DNA of 64,000 nucleotides from an uncultured Stenotrophomonas sp. (GTDB taxonomy: Bacteria > Pseudomonadota > Gammaproteobacteria > Xanthomonadales > Xanthomonadaceae), in the NCBI RefSeq assembly GCF_913778665.1, contig NZ_CAJYVQ010000008.1:434001-498000 (forward strand), read 5' to 3'. Positions within the stretch are counted from its first letter, which is position 1, and the number at the start of each line of letters is the position of its first letter. The notes beneath the pieces are model-generated. The model made no database searches. It was not told the origin of the DNA and was given only the letters and a program-made list of their open reading frames with translations. Shown here in pieces: positions 18,959 through 27,086 of this stretch. The position numbers and the translations under genes are program-made.

Positions 18959-19624
18959 ATGAAGAAGGCAGTCGTGCTTCTCTCCGGCGGCATGGATTCA
19001 GCCGCCGTCATCGCCATGGCCCAGGAACAGGGCTTCGCCGTGCATGCCCTGAGCGTGCGCTACGGCCAGCGCCACACCTCCGAACTGGACGCCGCCGCCC
19101 GCGTGGCCAAGGCCCAGGGCGTGGTCGCGCACAAGACCGTGGACGTGGACCTGCGCAGCATCGGCGGCTCGGCACTGACTGACGACATCGACGTGCCCGA
19201 GGCCGGCGGTGCCGGCATCCCGGTCACCTACGTGCCGGCGCGCAACACCATCATGCTGTCGCTGGCCTTGGGCTGGGCCGAAGTGCTCGGCGCCAACGAC
19301 ATCTTCTGCGGCGTCAACGCCGTGGACTACTCCGGCTACCCGGACTGCCGTCCCGAGTTCGTAGCCGCGTTCCAGGCGCTGGCCAACCTGGCCACCAAGT
19401 CGGGCGTGGAAGGGGCGGGCATCAAGGTGCATGCCCCGCTGCAGTTCCTCAGCAAGGGCCAGATCGTCAGCGAAGGCGTGCGCCTGGGCGTGGACTTCGG
19501 CCTGACCGTGTCCTGCTACAACGCCGACGCCAACGGTGCCGCCTGCGGCCACTGCGACGCCTGCCGCCTGCGCGCGCAGGGCTTCGCCGAAGCCGGCGTG
19601 CCGGATCCGACGCTGTACGCCTGA
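18959..19624 (+). CDS. queC: 7-cyano-7-deazaguanine synthase QueC
   Basis: QueC turns 7-carboxy-7-deazaguanine into preQ0 using ATP and ammonia, the step after QueE. The 221-residue protein has the PP-loop ATP motif [12 protein letters not shown] at residues 6-17. It carries [22 protein letters not shown] mid-protein and the zinc site [20 protein letters not shown] at the C-terminus with all four Cys. It runs in the same direction as queE and is followed by a SMAG pair. Confidence 0.95.
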   Translation: MKKAVVLLSGGMDSAAVIAMAQEQGFAVHALSVRYGQRHTSELDAAARVAKAQGVVAHKTVDVDLRSIGGSALTDDIDVPEAGGAGIPVTYVPARNTIMLSLALGWAEVLGANDIFCGVNAVDYSGYPDCRPEFVAAFQALANLATKSGVEGAGIKVHAPLQFLSKGQIVSEGVRLGVDFGLTVSCYNADANGAACGHCDACRLRAQGFAEAGVPDPTLYA

Positions 19625-19650
19625 GGTGATGGGGGGGCGATGTCCCCATG

Positions 19651-19701
19651 GTAGGTGCCAACCGTGGTTGGCACTGAGCGCCGGGCACGGCCCGGCGCTA
19701 C
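19651..19701. repeat. Head-to-head GTAG hairpin pair
   Basis: The left unit is GTAGGTGCCAACCGTGGTTG followed by GCAC. The right unit, on the opposite strand, begins GTAGCGCCGGGCCGTG. The stems GTGCCAACC/GGTTGGCAC and GCGCCGGGC/GCCCGGCGC have different sequences, so this pair is built from two SMAG subtypes. It lies between the convergent queC and HExxH genes. Confidence 0.8.
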
Positions 19702-20651
19702 CGTTGCCGCAACCACCCCGACGCTTCAATAAACACCCGCACCGCCTCGGCATCGTCATAGTCCAGCTCGATCATCCGCGCGATCCCCGCCTTCTCATCC
19801 GGCTGCTGCCGCATGTACTCCTGCGCGATGCGATACCCGGCGTAGTACCCCACATCACTCACCCCGAACGCATTGCCGGCGTTGTTGTACAGCCAGTTGT
19901 CGAGGTCGGCCCCGTCCATCTCGGCAATGAAGCGTGCGCGGATATCCGCCTCGTGCGCGGGCCCGTAGGTGTATAGCGGCAATGCCGGCCGACGCCCGCT
20001 CAGCCGCTCGGCCACATACTCGGCCACACCCTCGCGCACCGCATACTGGGCCAGGCTGCCGGTGGTCTCGCGCTGCTGCGTGTGCACGTATTCGTGCAGG
20101 TTGTTCTGCGCGTTGTTCGCACCTGGCCGGCTGTCGTAGAAGATCCGCAGGCGCCCGCGCATTCTCTCCGGCAGCTCGCTCACGTCCACGCGCGCGTCGC
20201 CCAGCGCCATCTCCGCCCCGATCAGTACCTTGTCGCCCAGCGTGGTGCCGCCGGTGCGCAGCACACCCACTGCGTAGGTGATGGTGGCCGGTCGCAGCGC
20301 CGGGTAAAGCGCACGGAAAGCGGCCAGATCGCGCTCCAGCGTGGCACTGGCCTGCTGTGCGTTGGCGGTCAGCGGCCGCACCGAGGTCCAGAAGCGCGGC
20401 CACGCCTGCATGGCCTCTGCGTACTCGCGGGCGGTGTAGTGGCGCACCTGCATCAGCGCATGCAGTCCGGGGCTGCCCGGATCGATGTAACGCTGCTGCA
20501 CCAGCGCCACGCGGCGCTCGGGATCGGGTTCGGCGCGGACCGCATCGTAGGTGGCCCAGAAGCGGGCGATGTCGTCGGTAACGACCTGGGATGGGGCGGC
20601 CAGGGCGGTGCAGGGCAGCAGGGCGGCAAGCAGGCTGACGATCAGGCGCAT
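19698..20651 (-). CDS. Secreted protein with an HExxH motif (putative zinc peptidase)
   Basis: The 317-residue protein has a signal peptide (MRLIVSLLAALLPCTALAAP, cleavage after ALA). It carries an HEYVH motif near residue 188, followed about 22 residues later by REGVAEYVAE. This spacing fits a gluzincin, where the HExxH histidines and a downstream Glu bind zinc, as in DUF2268-type predicted proteases. No substrate is known. The stop overlaps the adjacent repeat by a few bases. The gene is oriented toward queC and is monocistronic. Confidence 0.75.
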   Translation of the reverse strand: MRLIVSLLAALLPCTALAAPSQVVTDDIARFWATYDAVRAEPDPERRVALVQQRYIDPGSPGLHALMQVRHYTAREYAEAMQAWPRFWTSVRPLTANAQQASATLERDLAAFRALYPALRPATITYAVGVLRTGGTTLGDKVLIGAEMALGDARVDVSELPERMRGRLRIFYDSRPGANNAQNNLHEYVHTQQRETTGSLAQYAVREGVAEYVAERLSGRRPALPLYTYGPAHEADIRARFIAEMDGADLDNWLYNNAGNAFGVSDVGYYAGYRIAQEYMRQQPDEKAGIARMIELDYDDAEAVRVFIEASGWLRQR

Positions 20652-20729
20652 CCGTGGCTCCGGGAAAGGATCACAGATGGGATGCGCCGATGGCCCGAAT
20701 GGTTTAGGCCCACAGCCCAGATCGGGCTA

Positions 20730-20762
20730 GTGCCGGCCGCTGGCCGGCAACCTCGGCACACC
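20730..20762. repeat. GC-rich inverted repeat
   Basis: GTGCCGGCCGCTGGCCGGCA folds on TGCCGGCC/GGCCGGCA. It sits between the 5' end of the HExxH gene and tRNA-Lys and probably belongs to the short palindromic repeats of this genome. Confidence 0.5.
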
Positions 20763-20830
20763 AGGGTTTCACGCGACCGGCCAAAGTAGGGTAGAATGCC
20801 CACCCCGCCGAAAGGCTGGGGCAGTGCAAT

Positions 20831-20906
20831 GGGCCGTTAGCTCAGTCGGTAGAGCAGAAGACTTTTAATCTTTTGGTCGAAGGTTCGAATCCTTCACGGC
20901 CCACCA
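20831..20906 (+). tRNA. tRNA-Lys (UUU)
   Basis: The 76-base gene begins GGGCCGTTAGCTCAGTCGG. The acceptor pair is GGGCCGT with ACGGCCC, followed by discriminator A and an encoded CCA. The anticodon loop CTTTTAA gives anticodon TTT, and the T-arm is GGTTCGAATCC. Its 3' half is the attachment site of an integrated island; a 51-base copy lies at 27087-27137. Downstream, the island supplies its own terminator. Confidence 0.97.
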
Positions 20907-20910
20907 TTGC
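20860..20910 (+). repeat. Island attachment site next to the intact tRNA (attL)
   Basis: The 51 bases from GACTTTTAATC in the anticodon arm to CCACCATTGC just past the tRNA 3' end are repeated identically at 27087-27137. Recombination inside such a direct repeat restores the tRNA. Confidence 0.92.
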
Positions 20911-20922
20911 GATCAATGACTT

Positions 20923-20946
20923 AAAGCGCCCTTGTGGCGCTTTTTT
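20923..20946 (+). terminator. Rho-independent terminator after tRNA-Lys (island-borne)
   Basis: AAAGCGCC and GGCGCTTT pair around a five-base loop, followed by a run of six T. It lies inside the island, 17 bases past the tRNA, and replaces the native terminator, which is now at 27157. Confidence 0.85.
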
Positions 20947-21325
20947 CGTCGGCTCCGCAATTGCGTCTGCAATACTCGTCTACAGCCTGCGGAAATTTGG
21001 CCACTCGTTAGGTATTCTTCGGCTGCTGATCGAGTAGGACGCTATCGGCTAGCGCGGTTGCGAGCCAGTGTCGAAATTGCCTTTGGAGGGGTAAAGGCAC
21101 TCGTTGGCGGGGCTTCTAAGTCCCGCTCTGAAGATCAATCTTTGTCATCGCGGGATCTCGCTTGCCCTCTCTTGGAGCGACTGGGACGAGCTGTTGAAAG
21201 AAGCTCTCGAGCCAGGATGGCTCAGATAATCGTCGTATTGACGATCTAGAACGGCCGATGAGTCTCATCACGAAGACGATGGGGCTTGAAGATTTCTAGC
21301 TATCGCACGAGTAATGGGGTAAGGC
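20947..21325. other. Island left end without recognisable gene
   Basis: About 380 bases of lower-GC sequence separate the terminator and the first island gene. A short open frame exists, but its protein looks like random translation and it has no ribosome-binding site. I see no repeat or RNA gene in it. The stretch may contain decayed coding sequence. Confidence 0.4.
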
Positions 21326-22156
21326 ATGGAATCCAAGTGGATCTCGCTCGCGGGTGTGGTAGGAACAGCAATCACTGTGATCCTTGCTGTTGCAGTACCG
21401 TTGTGGCAACGGGAGACCTCGGAGCTTTCAGTAACCGTTGTGTCAAAGGCAAATCTGAATCCAGCAGTGCCAGACGGGTTTGCTCCCCAGGTCAGTTTAT
21501 CGATTGACGGTAAGCAGGTGCAGCAGCCTCATTACTCTGTGATAGAGGTGGAAAATTCGGGGTCGCGCGCGATATTGGCTGAGTCGGTCGAAGAACCCTT
21601 GCAGATCAGATTAAAAAAGGGCGTTATCGTGAGCGCAGAGGTGATTAGCGCTGAGCCCGATGCACTGAAGCCGCGGACGCGACTCCACTCCGACAGCATC
21701 GAAATTGTTCCGGCCCTTTTGAACTCCGGAGATAGATTTCAGGTCGGAGTAATCTCAGCAGGCGGATCGCCGTCTTTCATAGCCGAGGGGCGCATAGCGG
21801 ACTTGCGATCGATCAGCGTTGCCGAAAAGTCGTCTTCAGATGCCAAGATTCCCGGTATGCGATATCTTCTTGGCATAGGGCTAATTCTCTGTTCAGGCAT
21901 GCTGACGGCGCTGGGAGTTAACGGAACGTTTTTTCGCGATAGTGAGATGCGTGCAGCTCCTAGGCCGGCCGCCGCACTTGTGCTCTCCTTCGTTACAGCC
22001 ATAGCGTTTGCGTTCCTGGTTCAAGAAGCATTCCTCGAAGCCATGGCGGCGTATCCAAGATGGCTCGTCGTTTCTCTTTTCGTGGGCGGGGCAACTGGCA
22101 TGCAGGTTCTTGGTCAGGCCATATTTATCACGCGTGAAAGGCGGATTGCTACTTAG
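21326..22156 (+). CDS. Hypothetical island membrane protein
   Basis: The 276-residue protein has an N-terminal membrane helix (SLAGVVGTAITVILAVAVPLW, residues 7-27). A soluble region of about 150 residues follows, which may face the periplasm. Three or so hydrophobic segments close the chain (LLGIGLILCSGMLTALGV near 180-197, then two more up to residue 268). I recognise no family. GGGGTAAGGC precedes the ATG. Codon use is less GC-biased than in the flanking genes, consistent with transfer. It is the best-preserved large gene of the island apart from the transposase. Confidence 0.7.
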   Translation: MESKWISLAGVVGTAITVILAVAVPLWQRETSELSVTVVSKANLNPAVPDGFAPQVSLSIDGKQVQQPHYSVIEVENSGSRAILAESVEEPLQIRLKKGVIVSAEVISAEPDALKPRTRLHSDSIEIVPALLNSGDRFQVGVISAGGSPSFIAEGRIADLRSISVAEKSSSDAKIPGMRYLLGIGLILCSGMLTALGVNGTFFRDSEMRAAPRPAAALVLSFVTAIAFAFLVQEAFLEAMAAYPRWLVVSLFVGGATGMQVLGQAIFITRERRIAT

Positions 22157-22194
22157 GGTCTTCAGTTCTTTGGTTGAATCAAGAGACGAAGGAT

Positions 22195-23026
22195 TTACCT
22201 GCTGAAAGTTCTGTCATAAGTTTTCATCATGGCATTGCTAACCCCAAGTGCATCTTGGCGATCCGCTCGATTACCCGCTGTATCGGTAAGGCCCTTGCGT
22301 TTGAGGTCGTGCAGGCTGAAGCGCTCCTAGGCCGTAATGATCGCCGCGCTTATTGAAAGTTGGATGAATCGCTGCAAAGTGCTGTCCAAGCTGGTTTTCT
22401 GCGGAGGTTCGCCGTGCTAAGCAAGGAACGGGTGGCGCTCTTCGGCGCGCAGATGGACTGGCATGCTGTGGAGTTCAATGATGACCTCACGGCGCGCGAT
22501 TGCAGCATCCCATTCGCTTCGTAGTCGCGAGAGCCACTCCACCAGATTGTCGCGGCTGCGTTTACGGCGGTTGGTGTGCAGCCCTTCAGTCGTGCCTTGC
22601 GCCTCGTTCAGCGTGAGCGTCTCAATTTCGCGCAGTCTGCAGAGAGCACCATGACCATCCAAAGATGGGGTGGTGCCGAGCCCTCAGTCCTCGCCGTTCG
22701 CATGGAGCGCTCCTAGGCGATGCATAGGCTGCATTGGTAAGAAGGCGCCGGCGCTTATGCACTTTTGCCTGTTCGAGTCCCTGGACGGGATCGTGATTAA
22801 TGATTCCCCGGTCAAGCGTCAAACGGAACACCAAGCGCCAGTAGCGCAGCACCATACTCGCTTTCGTAGGCGTGCTTGCGGATTCGATCTTGTCGATCAG
22901 ATCATGGAAATTGTAGTTGCGCAGCTTTGCCGCCTGAAGCTTGCCGAATGGCACGCCAAGGTTGGCGGGATAGTTGATCAGCACGCTCCGCGCTGACTCG
23001 TAATCGTCACGGGTGCCTGCGGCCAT
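22195..23026 (-). pseudogene. Tyrosine recombinase (phage-type integrase), decayed
   Basis: The N-terminal part (from 23026) reads TRDDYESARSVLINYPANLG and WRLVFRLTLDRGIINHDPVQ, a core-binding domain. A frameshift between about 22622 and 22662 leads to the catalytic part, with CRLREIETLTLNEAQG holding the first catalytic Arg. In the same frame come two TAG stops, one after RHPFLA (near 22417) and one before ERFSLHDLKRKGLTDT. The His-x-x-Lys-Arg box and the AMMKTYDRTF tyrosine motif follow, then the natural stop at 22195. All catalytic residues are still recognisable, so decay is recent. The N-terminal arm-binding domain is missing. Confidence 0.88.
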
Positions 23027-23039
23027 GCGTCCCTCCCGA

Positions 23040-23500
23040 CGTTACCAAGGATTCTGCACCGCGCCCATTTTCCTTCTGTCTGGGTCCAGACGGATGAGCG
23101 CTGGTTGCTTCGGTACAACAGCCGGGAGACGACCAGCGTCACTCCTGACGGCGGCCCCCCTGGGGCGGCGCCTGAGGATGGAAGGCCGGAAGATGTGGCA
23201 GGTGAAGGAAGTGCGCGCTGCGAACGCCCGGCAGGCGAAGCGGTATGGCGAGTGGTCGTGCGCGGCCAGGCTCTATCCCCTTCTGCCTCTGCGTGAGGCT
23301 GTCGCCAAGCTGACATACAGCACCTCGATCCTGCCAGAACCGCCGTTGCCCGGCCTGTCGCCCACCCGGGAGCAGTAGCAACAAGCGCGTCGTCTGGCCG
23401 AAGCTGACAACGAGGACGAGGAGTGGATCAAGGCGGCGTTGGAGATTCGTAGGCTTCAGGTCGACTCGAAGCCCAGGGTGAAGAACCCGGTTAAGAGAGG
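23040..23500 (+). pseudogene. Decayed copy of the unknown gene intact at 26448
   Basis: The translated pieces are YQGFCTAPIFLLSGSR, YNSRETTSVTPDGG, MEGRKMWQVKEVRAANARQA and PLPGLSPTREQ. They match the protein encoded at 26448-26960 along its length, but in changing frames. At least one frameshift lies near 23160, and a TAG stop follows TREQ. The copy abuts the truncated 5' end of the recombinase pseudogene. The function of the family is unknown to me. Confidence 0.8.
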
Positions 23501-23568
23501 ATTAGGGCATGCGCAGTCGTTCTCGTTGAACGTCATTGAGTCTCGGGACAGGGCTAGCGGCTTCTCCG

Positions 23569-23572
23569 ACGT
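23569..23572. other. Target-site duplication ACGT, left
   Basis: ACGT immediately precedes the left end of the IS element and recurs immediately after its right end (24767-24770). The assignment assumes the inverted repeat starts at CCCCCCG. The flanks CTCCG/CGGAG make the target palindromic, so the boundary is slightly ambiguous. Confidence 0.6.
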
Positions 23573-23634
23573 CCCCCCGAGATTGAGTAGCGCGACGGTT
23601 TGGAGTCCAATCCTCAACGACAAGGAGATTGGAC

Positions 23635-23898
23635 GTGAAGAAGCGCTTTTCCGAAGAACAGATCATCGGCTTCCTGCGCGAGGCCGAGGCGGGCATGCCG
23701 ATCAAGGACCTATGCCGCCAGCATGGCTTCAGTGAGGCCTCGTACAACCTGTGGCGCAGCAAGTTCGGTGGGATGAGCGTGCCCGACGCCAAGCGGCTCA
23801 AGGACCTGGAAGCGGAGAACTTACGCCTGAAGAAGCTGCTGGCCGAGCAGGTTTTCGAGAACGACGTAATCAAGGATGCGTTGCGAAAAAAGTGGTGA
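23635..23898 (+). CDS. IS3-family transposase OrfA
   Basis: The 87-residue DNA-binding protein reads KKRFSEEQIIGFLREAEAG and ends in a helix-turn-helix plus leucine-zipper-like helix (LEAENLRLKKLLAEQVFEND). The GTG at 23635 is chosen because AAGGAGA lies 6 bases before it; a TTG at 23629 would sit on top of that site. The end overlaps orfB. Ribosomes slipping back one base at 23886-23892 would make the OrfAB transposase. Confidence 0.92.
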   Translation: MKKRFSEEQIIGFLREAEAGMPIKDLCRQHGFSEASYNLWRSKFGGMSVPDAKRLKDLEAENLRLKKLLAEQVFENDVIKDALRKKW

Positions 23899-24740
23899 CC
23901 GCACCGGCACGCAGGTTGCTGGTGCGGAGCATGGTCGAGAAAGGGCTGAGCGAGCGGCGCGCGTTGGTGGTTGCACGCATGAGCGCCAGCGCGCTGCGTT
24001 ACGAGCCCAGGCCGGACCACAACGTTGAACTGCGCGAGCAGATCGCTGCACTGGCACACAGGCATCGACGTTACGGCATGGGCATGATCCATCTGAAATT
24101 GCGACAGAAGGGGCATGTCGTGAATTACAAGCGCGTGGAGCGCCTTTATCAGCAAGCAGGTCTGCAGGTGCGTCGCAGGAAGCGCAAGAAGGTACCTGTC
24201 GGTGAGCGTCAGCCTTTGCTGCGCCCGTCCGCCGCCAATCAGGTGTGGTCGATAGATTTCGTGTTCGACCGCACCGCGGAAGGCCGAGTAATCAAGTGCC
24301 TGACCATCGTGGACGACGCCACCCACGAGGCCGTGGCCATCGAGGTGGAACGGGCTATTTCCGGGCAGGGCGTTGCCAGGGTGCTGGACAGATTGGCCGT
24401 TCAACGCGGTCTGCCGCAGGTGATCAGGACAGACAACGGCAAGGAGTTCTGTGGAAAAGCGATGGTGGGGTGGGCTCACGAGAAGAGAATTGCCCTGCGC
24501 CTGATCGAGCCGGGCAAGCCGAACCAAAACGCTTACGTTGAGTCCTTCAACGGGCGGCTACGCGATGAATGTCTGAACGAGCACTGGTTCCCGACGTTGC
24601 TCCATGCCAGAACCAGTATCGAAAGCTGGCGGCGCGACTACAACGAGGAAAGGCCTAAACGAGCACTTGGCGGACTGACGCCCGCCCAATACCCCGCGCA
24701 GTTGGCTGGCAAGAGGGATAAGATCAGCACCGGACTCTAA
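23892..24740 (+). CDS. IS3-family transposase OrfB (catalytic part)
   Basis: This part carries the DDE integrase core. The first Asp is in NQVWSIDFVFDRT, the second in VIRTDNGKEFCGKA, and the Glu is in NAYVESFNGRLRDECLNEHW. A HTH_21-like region (RRYGMGMIHLKLRQKG) precedes them. It is normally made as a fusion with OrfA by -1 frameshifting, so the start given (GTG right after the slip site) is nominal. The frame is intact, and the element looks active. Confidence 0.92.
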   Translation: MVTAPARRLLVRSMVEKGLSERRALVVARMSASALRYEPRPDHNVELREQIAALAHRHRRYGMGMIHLKLRQKGHVVNYKRVERLYQQAGLQVRRRKRKKVPVGERQPLLRPSAANQVWSIDFVFDRTAEGRVIKCLTIVDDATHEAVAIEVERAISGQGVARVLDRLAVQRGLPQVIRTDNGKEFCGKAMVGWAHEKRIALRLIEPGKPNQNAYVESFNGRLRDECLNEHWFPTLLHARTSIESWRRDYNEERPKRALGGLTPAQYPAQLAGKRDKISTGL

Positions 24741-24769
24741 ACCCGACCGCTACTGAGGACGGGGGGACG

Positions 24770-25324
24770 TCGGAGGATGCCCAAACAGGAGCGCATTCTG
24801 CCGGCGCGAAGCTGCTGCTGATCCCTCAGCACAACCTGGTGCTGGCCACTCGCGGTTCCACCCAGTTCTTCCTTCGCATCTACGAGCTGGCTCTGCAGGC
24901 CAGTTTCCGCGCGGACTTCACAATGGAGCAGCTGTCCGCTGAGCTGGGCTTGGTGGTGGACCAGCTCTGGCCAAACTACGAGAAGGCAGCGGCCGAAGCC
25001 GGCCTGCCGCTCGAACAGCTCGGGACCGAGCTGGTGCTGGGTGGTTGGTCGCCAAAGAACGGGCGAATGATGGCAACCGGATATGCCAAGAGCGACAGTC
25101 GGCGCCCGACCCGGGTTCAACCGATCGGGGGCCAGCTCGCGTCGCCAAGCGAACCGCTACAGGCGGTGACGCCGAGCATGGCTCAGGCTGATCTCATGGC
25201 CCACGCGCGTCTGCAGGCCAGCCACCTCAATGAGCAGATGGGCCGGCGGGTCGCCGGCGGCCGTCTACTGATCGGAGTCCTCCAGCAGGGGCAGGCGGTG
25301 GTGAAGGACCTTGGCACCATCTGA
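24770..25324 (+). pseudogene. Unknown gene, 5' end cut off by the IS element
   Basis: The frame enters from the right end of the IS as SEDAQTGAHSAGAKLLLIPQ and continues 185 codons to TGA. If the IS and one ACGT are removed, the frame reads on leftward as GLAASPTSEDA to a TTG at 23536, with a stop just before. Internal starts (GTG 24839) lack a ribosome-binding site. The protein contains WSPKNGRMMATGY and resembles small phage or island proteins of unknown role. A shortened product cannot be excluded. Confidence 0.6.
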
Positions 25325-25397
25325 GTGCATTGGCCTATCAAGGTCGAGCTGTGCGCTGCGGCCTAGCCAAGGACCGCAGCGCACATCAGTCAATCTG

Positions 25398-25799
25398 TTA
25401 CTTGGTTCTTACGGGCGTCCATCCGTAGTTCCATAGGAGTTCTGGCGCCATGGATTGACACGGGGAAGAGCCGATCAGGGTACATGCCTCTTGTCGTGTG
25501 AAGGGCGGGTTGCCTGCCAGGATGATGGATAGAGTGTTGTCTACGCCCACGTGACACTGATCGTCTTCAGGCGGGCAGAATTCGGTGGCTCCGCATCCCG
25601 TAGTGATCTTTAGGAAAATGGAAGACGTCGTGTTGCCTCCCGACCATTGCACACCATTGCAGTATGAGGCTGTCTGCCCTATTGGCGAGCCGTTGGCGTC
25701 AAAGTAGATGTAGTTGCTCGCTTTGTAGCGGGCAGCGCTTGCGCTGGTGCTGATGGCTGTGAGCGATAAAGCCAGTAGAAACAAATTCACTGCTTTCAC
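25398..25799 (-). CDS. Small secreted Cys-containing protein
   Basis: GTG at 25799 is chosen because GGAGG lies 7 bases before it. It gives a clean signal peptide (KAVNLFLLALSLTAISTSASA). The mature part of about 110 residues has six Cys, in SYCNG, TGCGA, EFCPP, DQCHV, EACTL and SPCQS, enough for three disulphides. The segment NYIYFDANGSPIGQTASYCN resembles small exported proteins of the DUF6289 kind, a weak match by eye. Its neighbour at 26015 is also a small exported protein on the same strand. Confidence 0.72.
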   Translation of the reverse strand: MKAVNLFLLALSLTAISTSASAARYKASNYIYFDANGSPIGQTASYCNGVQWSGGNTTSSIFLKITTGCGATEFCPPEDDQCHVGVDNTLSIILAGNPPFTRQEACTLIGSSPCQSMAPELLWNYGWTPVRTK

Positions 25800-26014
25800 T
25801 GATACACCTCCATATGTAGAAATTGCGCGCATCGCCTGGGCTGCATGTAAGGTTCACTCGCGCGTGTTTGGCACATCGTCCCCGTTCTGGAACTTCCAAG
25901 CCGGATTTGCCAGATGCGGTTAACCACTGTCAAATAGAGTTCTGTGACATTGTCCCAGCTCTGATGCAGCACTTCGTTGAGGAGCGCAGCGGCAAATGCG
26001 TCTGCGCATGCACG

Positions 26015-26236
26015 TCACTGGAACTCGATGACTTCGCGCATCGGTTGCGTCCAGGTGTCAGTTACTACGCACGCTCCTTCATGACAGAAGGTCTGAGTGC
26101 AGCGAGCCATGCCGCCGCCGGTGGGGACGCACGAAGTGTGGAAGGAAGCGGCATTGGCGACGGGCGCAATGCCTACAGTTCCGGCCGCTCCAGCGGCAGC
26201 AACGATCAAACCAAGCAAGACACTTTGGATCTTCAT
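26015..26236 (-). CDS. Very small secreted Cys-containing protein
   Basis: ATG 26236 follows GGAGTGATC and gives a 73-residue precursor with a long signal peptide (MKIQSVLLGLIVAAAGAAG, likely cleaved after ANA near residue 30). The mature peptide of about 43 residues has four Cys, in TSCVP, ARCTQ, TFCHE and GACVV, the last three closely spaced. I know no family. Together with the 25398 gene it forms a pair of exported, disulphide-capable proteins inside the island. Confidence 0.65.
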   Translation of the reverse strand: MKIQSVLLGLIVAAAGAAGTVGIAPVANAASFHTSCVPTGGGMARCTQTFCHEGACVVTDTWTQPMREVIEFQ

Positions 26237-26447
26237 GATCACTCCATTGTCAAGTTGATGAATGCCCGGTGGGCAACCGGAAAGTCTCAACGGACTTGGA
26301 AGTTAGCAATAGGAAAATTGCTCATGCCTCTGTAGGGAATTACCGACGGAGCCGCTTGGAGGGGCATTTCGAGGGAGGTCTGAGCGGTTAAGGCGGACTA
26401 TTGGGCGAATCGCAGCGATTGAGACGGCCAACCGTATCCCTCCGGCC

Positions 26448-26960
26448 ATGCTTCACTCGCACGGCTACCAAGGTTTCCGCTCAGCACCGCCACCCTCTGG
26501 CTGGGTCCAGACGGGTGAGCGCTGGGCGCTCTGGTACAACGGCCGCGAGACGGCCAGCGTCACGCCCGACGGCGGCCCCGGGGTGCGCCTTTGGATGGAA
26601 GGCCAGAAGATGTGGCAGGTGAAGGAGGCGCGCGCCGCCAACGTCCGGCAGGCGAAGCGGTACGCTGAGCGCTGGTGCGCGGCCAAGCTCTATCCTGATC
26701 TGCCCCTGCGTCAGGCGGTCGCCCGGCTGACCGACAGCACCCCGATCCAGCCTCAGCCCGCGCTGCCTGGCTTGCCGCCAACCCGCGAGCAGCAGCAACA
26801 GGCTCGGCGCCTAGCCGAAGCCGGAGCGAAGGAGGTCGAGCGAATCAAGACGGCACTCGAACCGCGCAAGCCGCCAGCAGAGACGAAACCCCGAGCGAGG
26901 AACGCCCGCACTAAGGCGTGGGTGAGGGCAGGGCTGCAGCAGATGCGGCGGGGTGTTTAA
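26448..26960 (+). CDS. Hypothetical island protein (intact copy)
   Basis: The 170-residue protein begins MLHSHGYQGFRSAPPPSGW. It has a predicted beta-rich N-terminal half (ERWALWYNGRETASVTPDGG, RLWMEGQKMWQVKEA) and a basic helical C-terminal half ending in RAGLQQMRRGV. The Arg/Lys-rich tail suggests nucleic-acid contact, but this is inference. A decayed paralogue lies at 23040-23500. No signal peptide or membrane segment is seen. It is the last gene before the right attachment site. Confidence 0.68.
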   Translation: MLHSHGYQGFRSAPPPSGWVQTGERWALWYNGRETASVTPDGGPGVRLWMEGQKMWQVKEARAANVRQAKRYAERWCAAKLYPDLPLRQAVARLTDSTPIQPQPALPGLPPTREQQQQARRLAEAGAKEVERIKTALEPRKPPAETKPRARNARTKAWVRAGLQQMRRGV

Positions 26961-27086
26961 GCGGACCAAGATCGTTCCGCAAAATTCCCTAACCCCTTGT
27001 GCCGCAAGACTTTGAAGTGCTCGTTTTGATCTTCTATGCGGAACAGATAGACGCGTAAGGCGTTGAAGGATCTATGGTTGTCCCGT

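Larger units (their letters stand above)
23573..24766 (+). mobile_element. IS3-family insertion sequence, IS407-like, intact
   Basis: The 1194-bp element has ends CCCCCCGAGATTGAGTAGCG and, reversed, CCCCCCGTCCTCAGTAGCGG, an imperfect inverted repeat. It has two overlapping frames, orfA and orfB, joined by an A_AAA_AAG slippery heptamer at 23886-23892, and a 4-bp ACGT duplication. Four-base duplications and this ORF design fit the IS407 subgroup. It interrupts a gene whose C-terminal part continues at 24770. Confidence 0.88.

Noticed and set aside
20932..21249. Short frame at the left end of the island
   Set aside because: It starts inside the terminator hairpin and resembles no integrase fragment; no support for coding.
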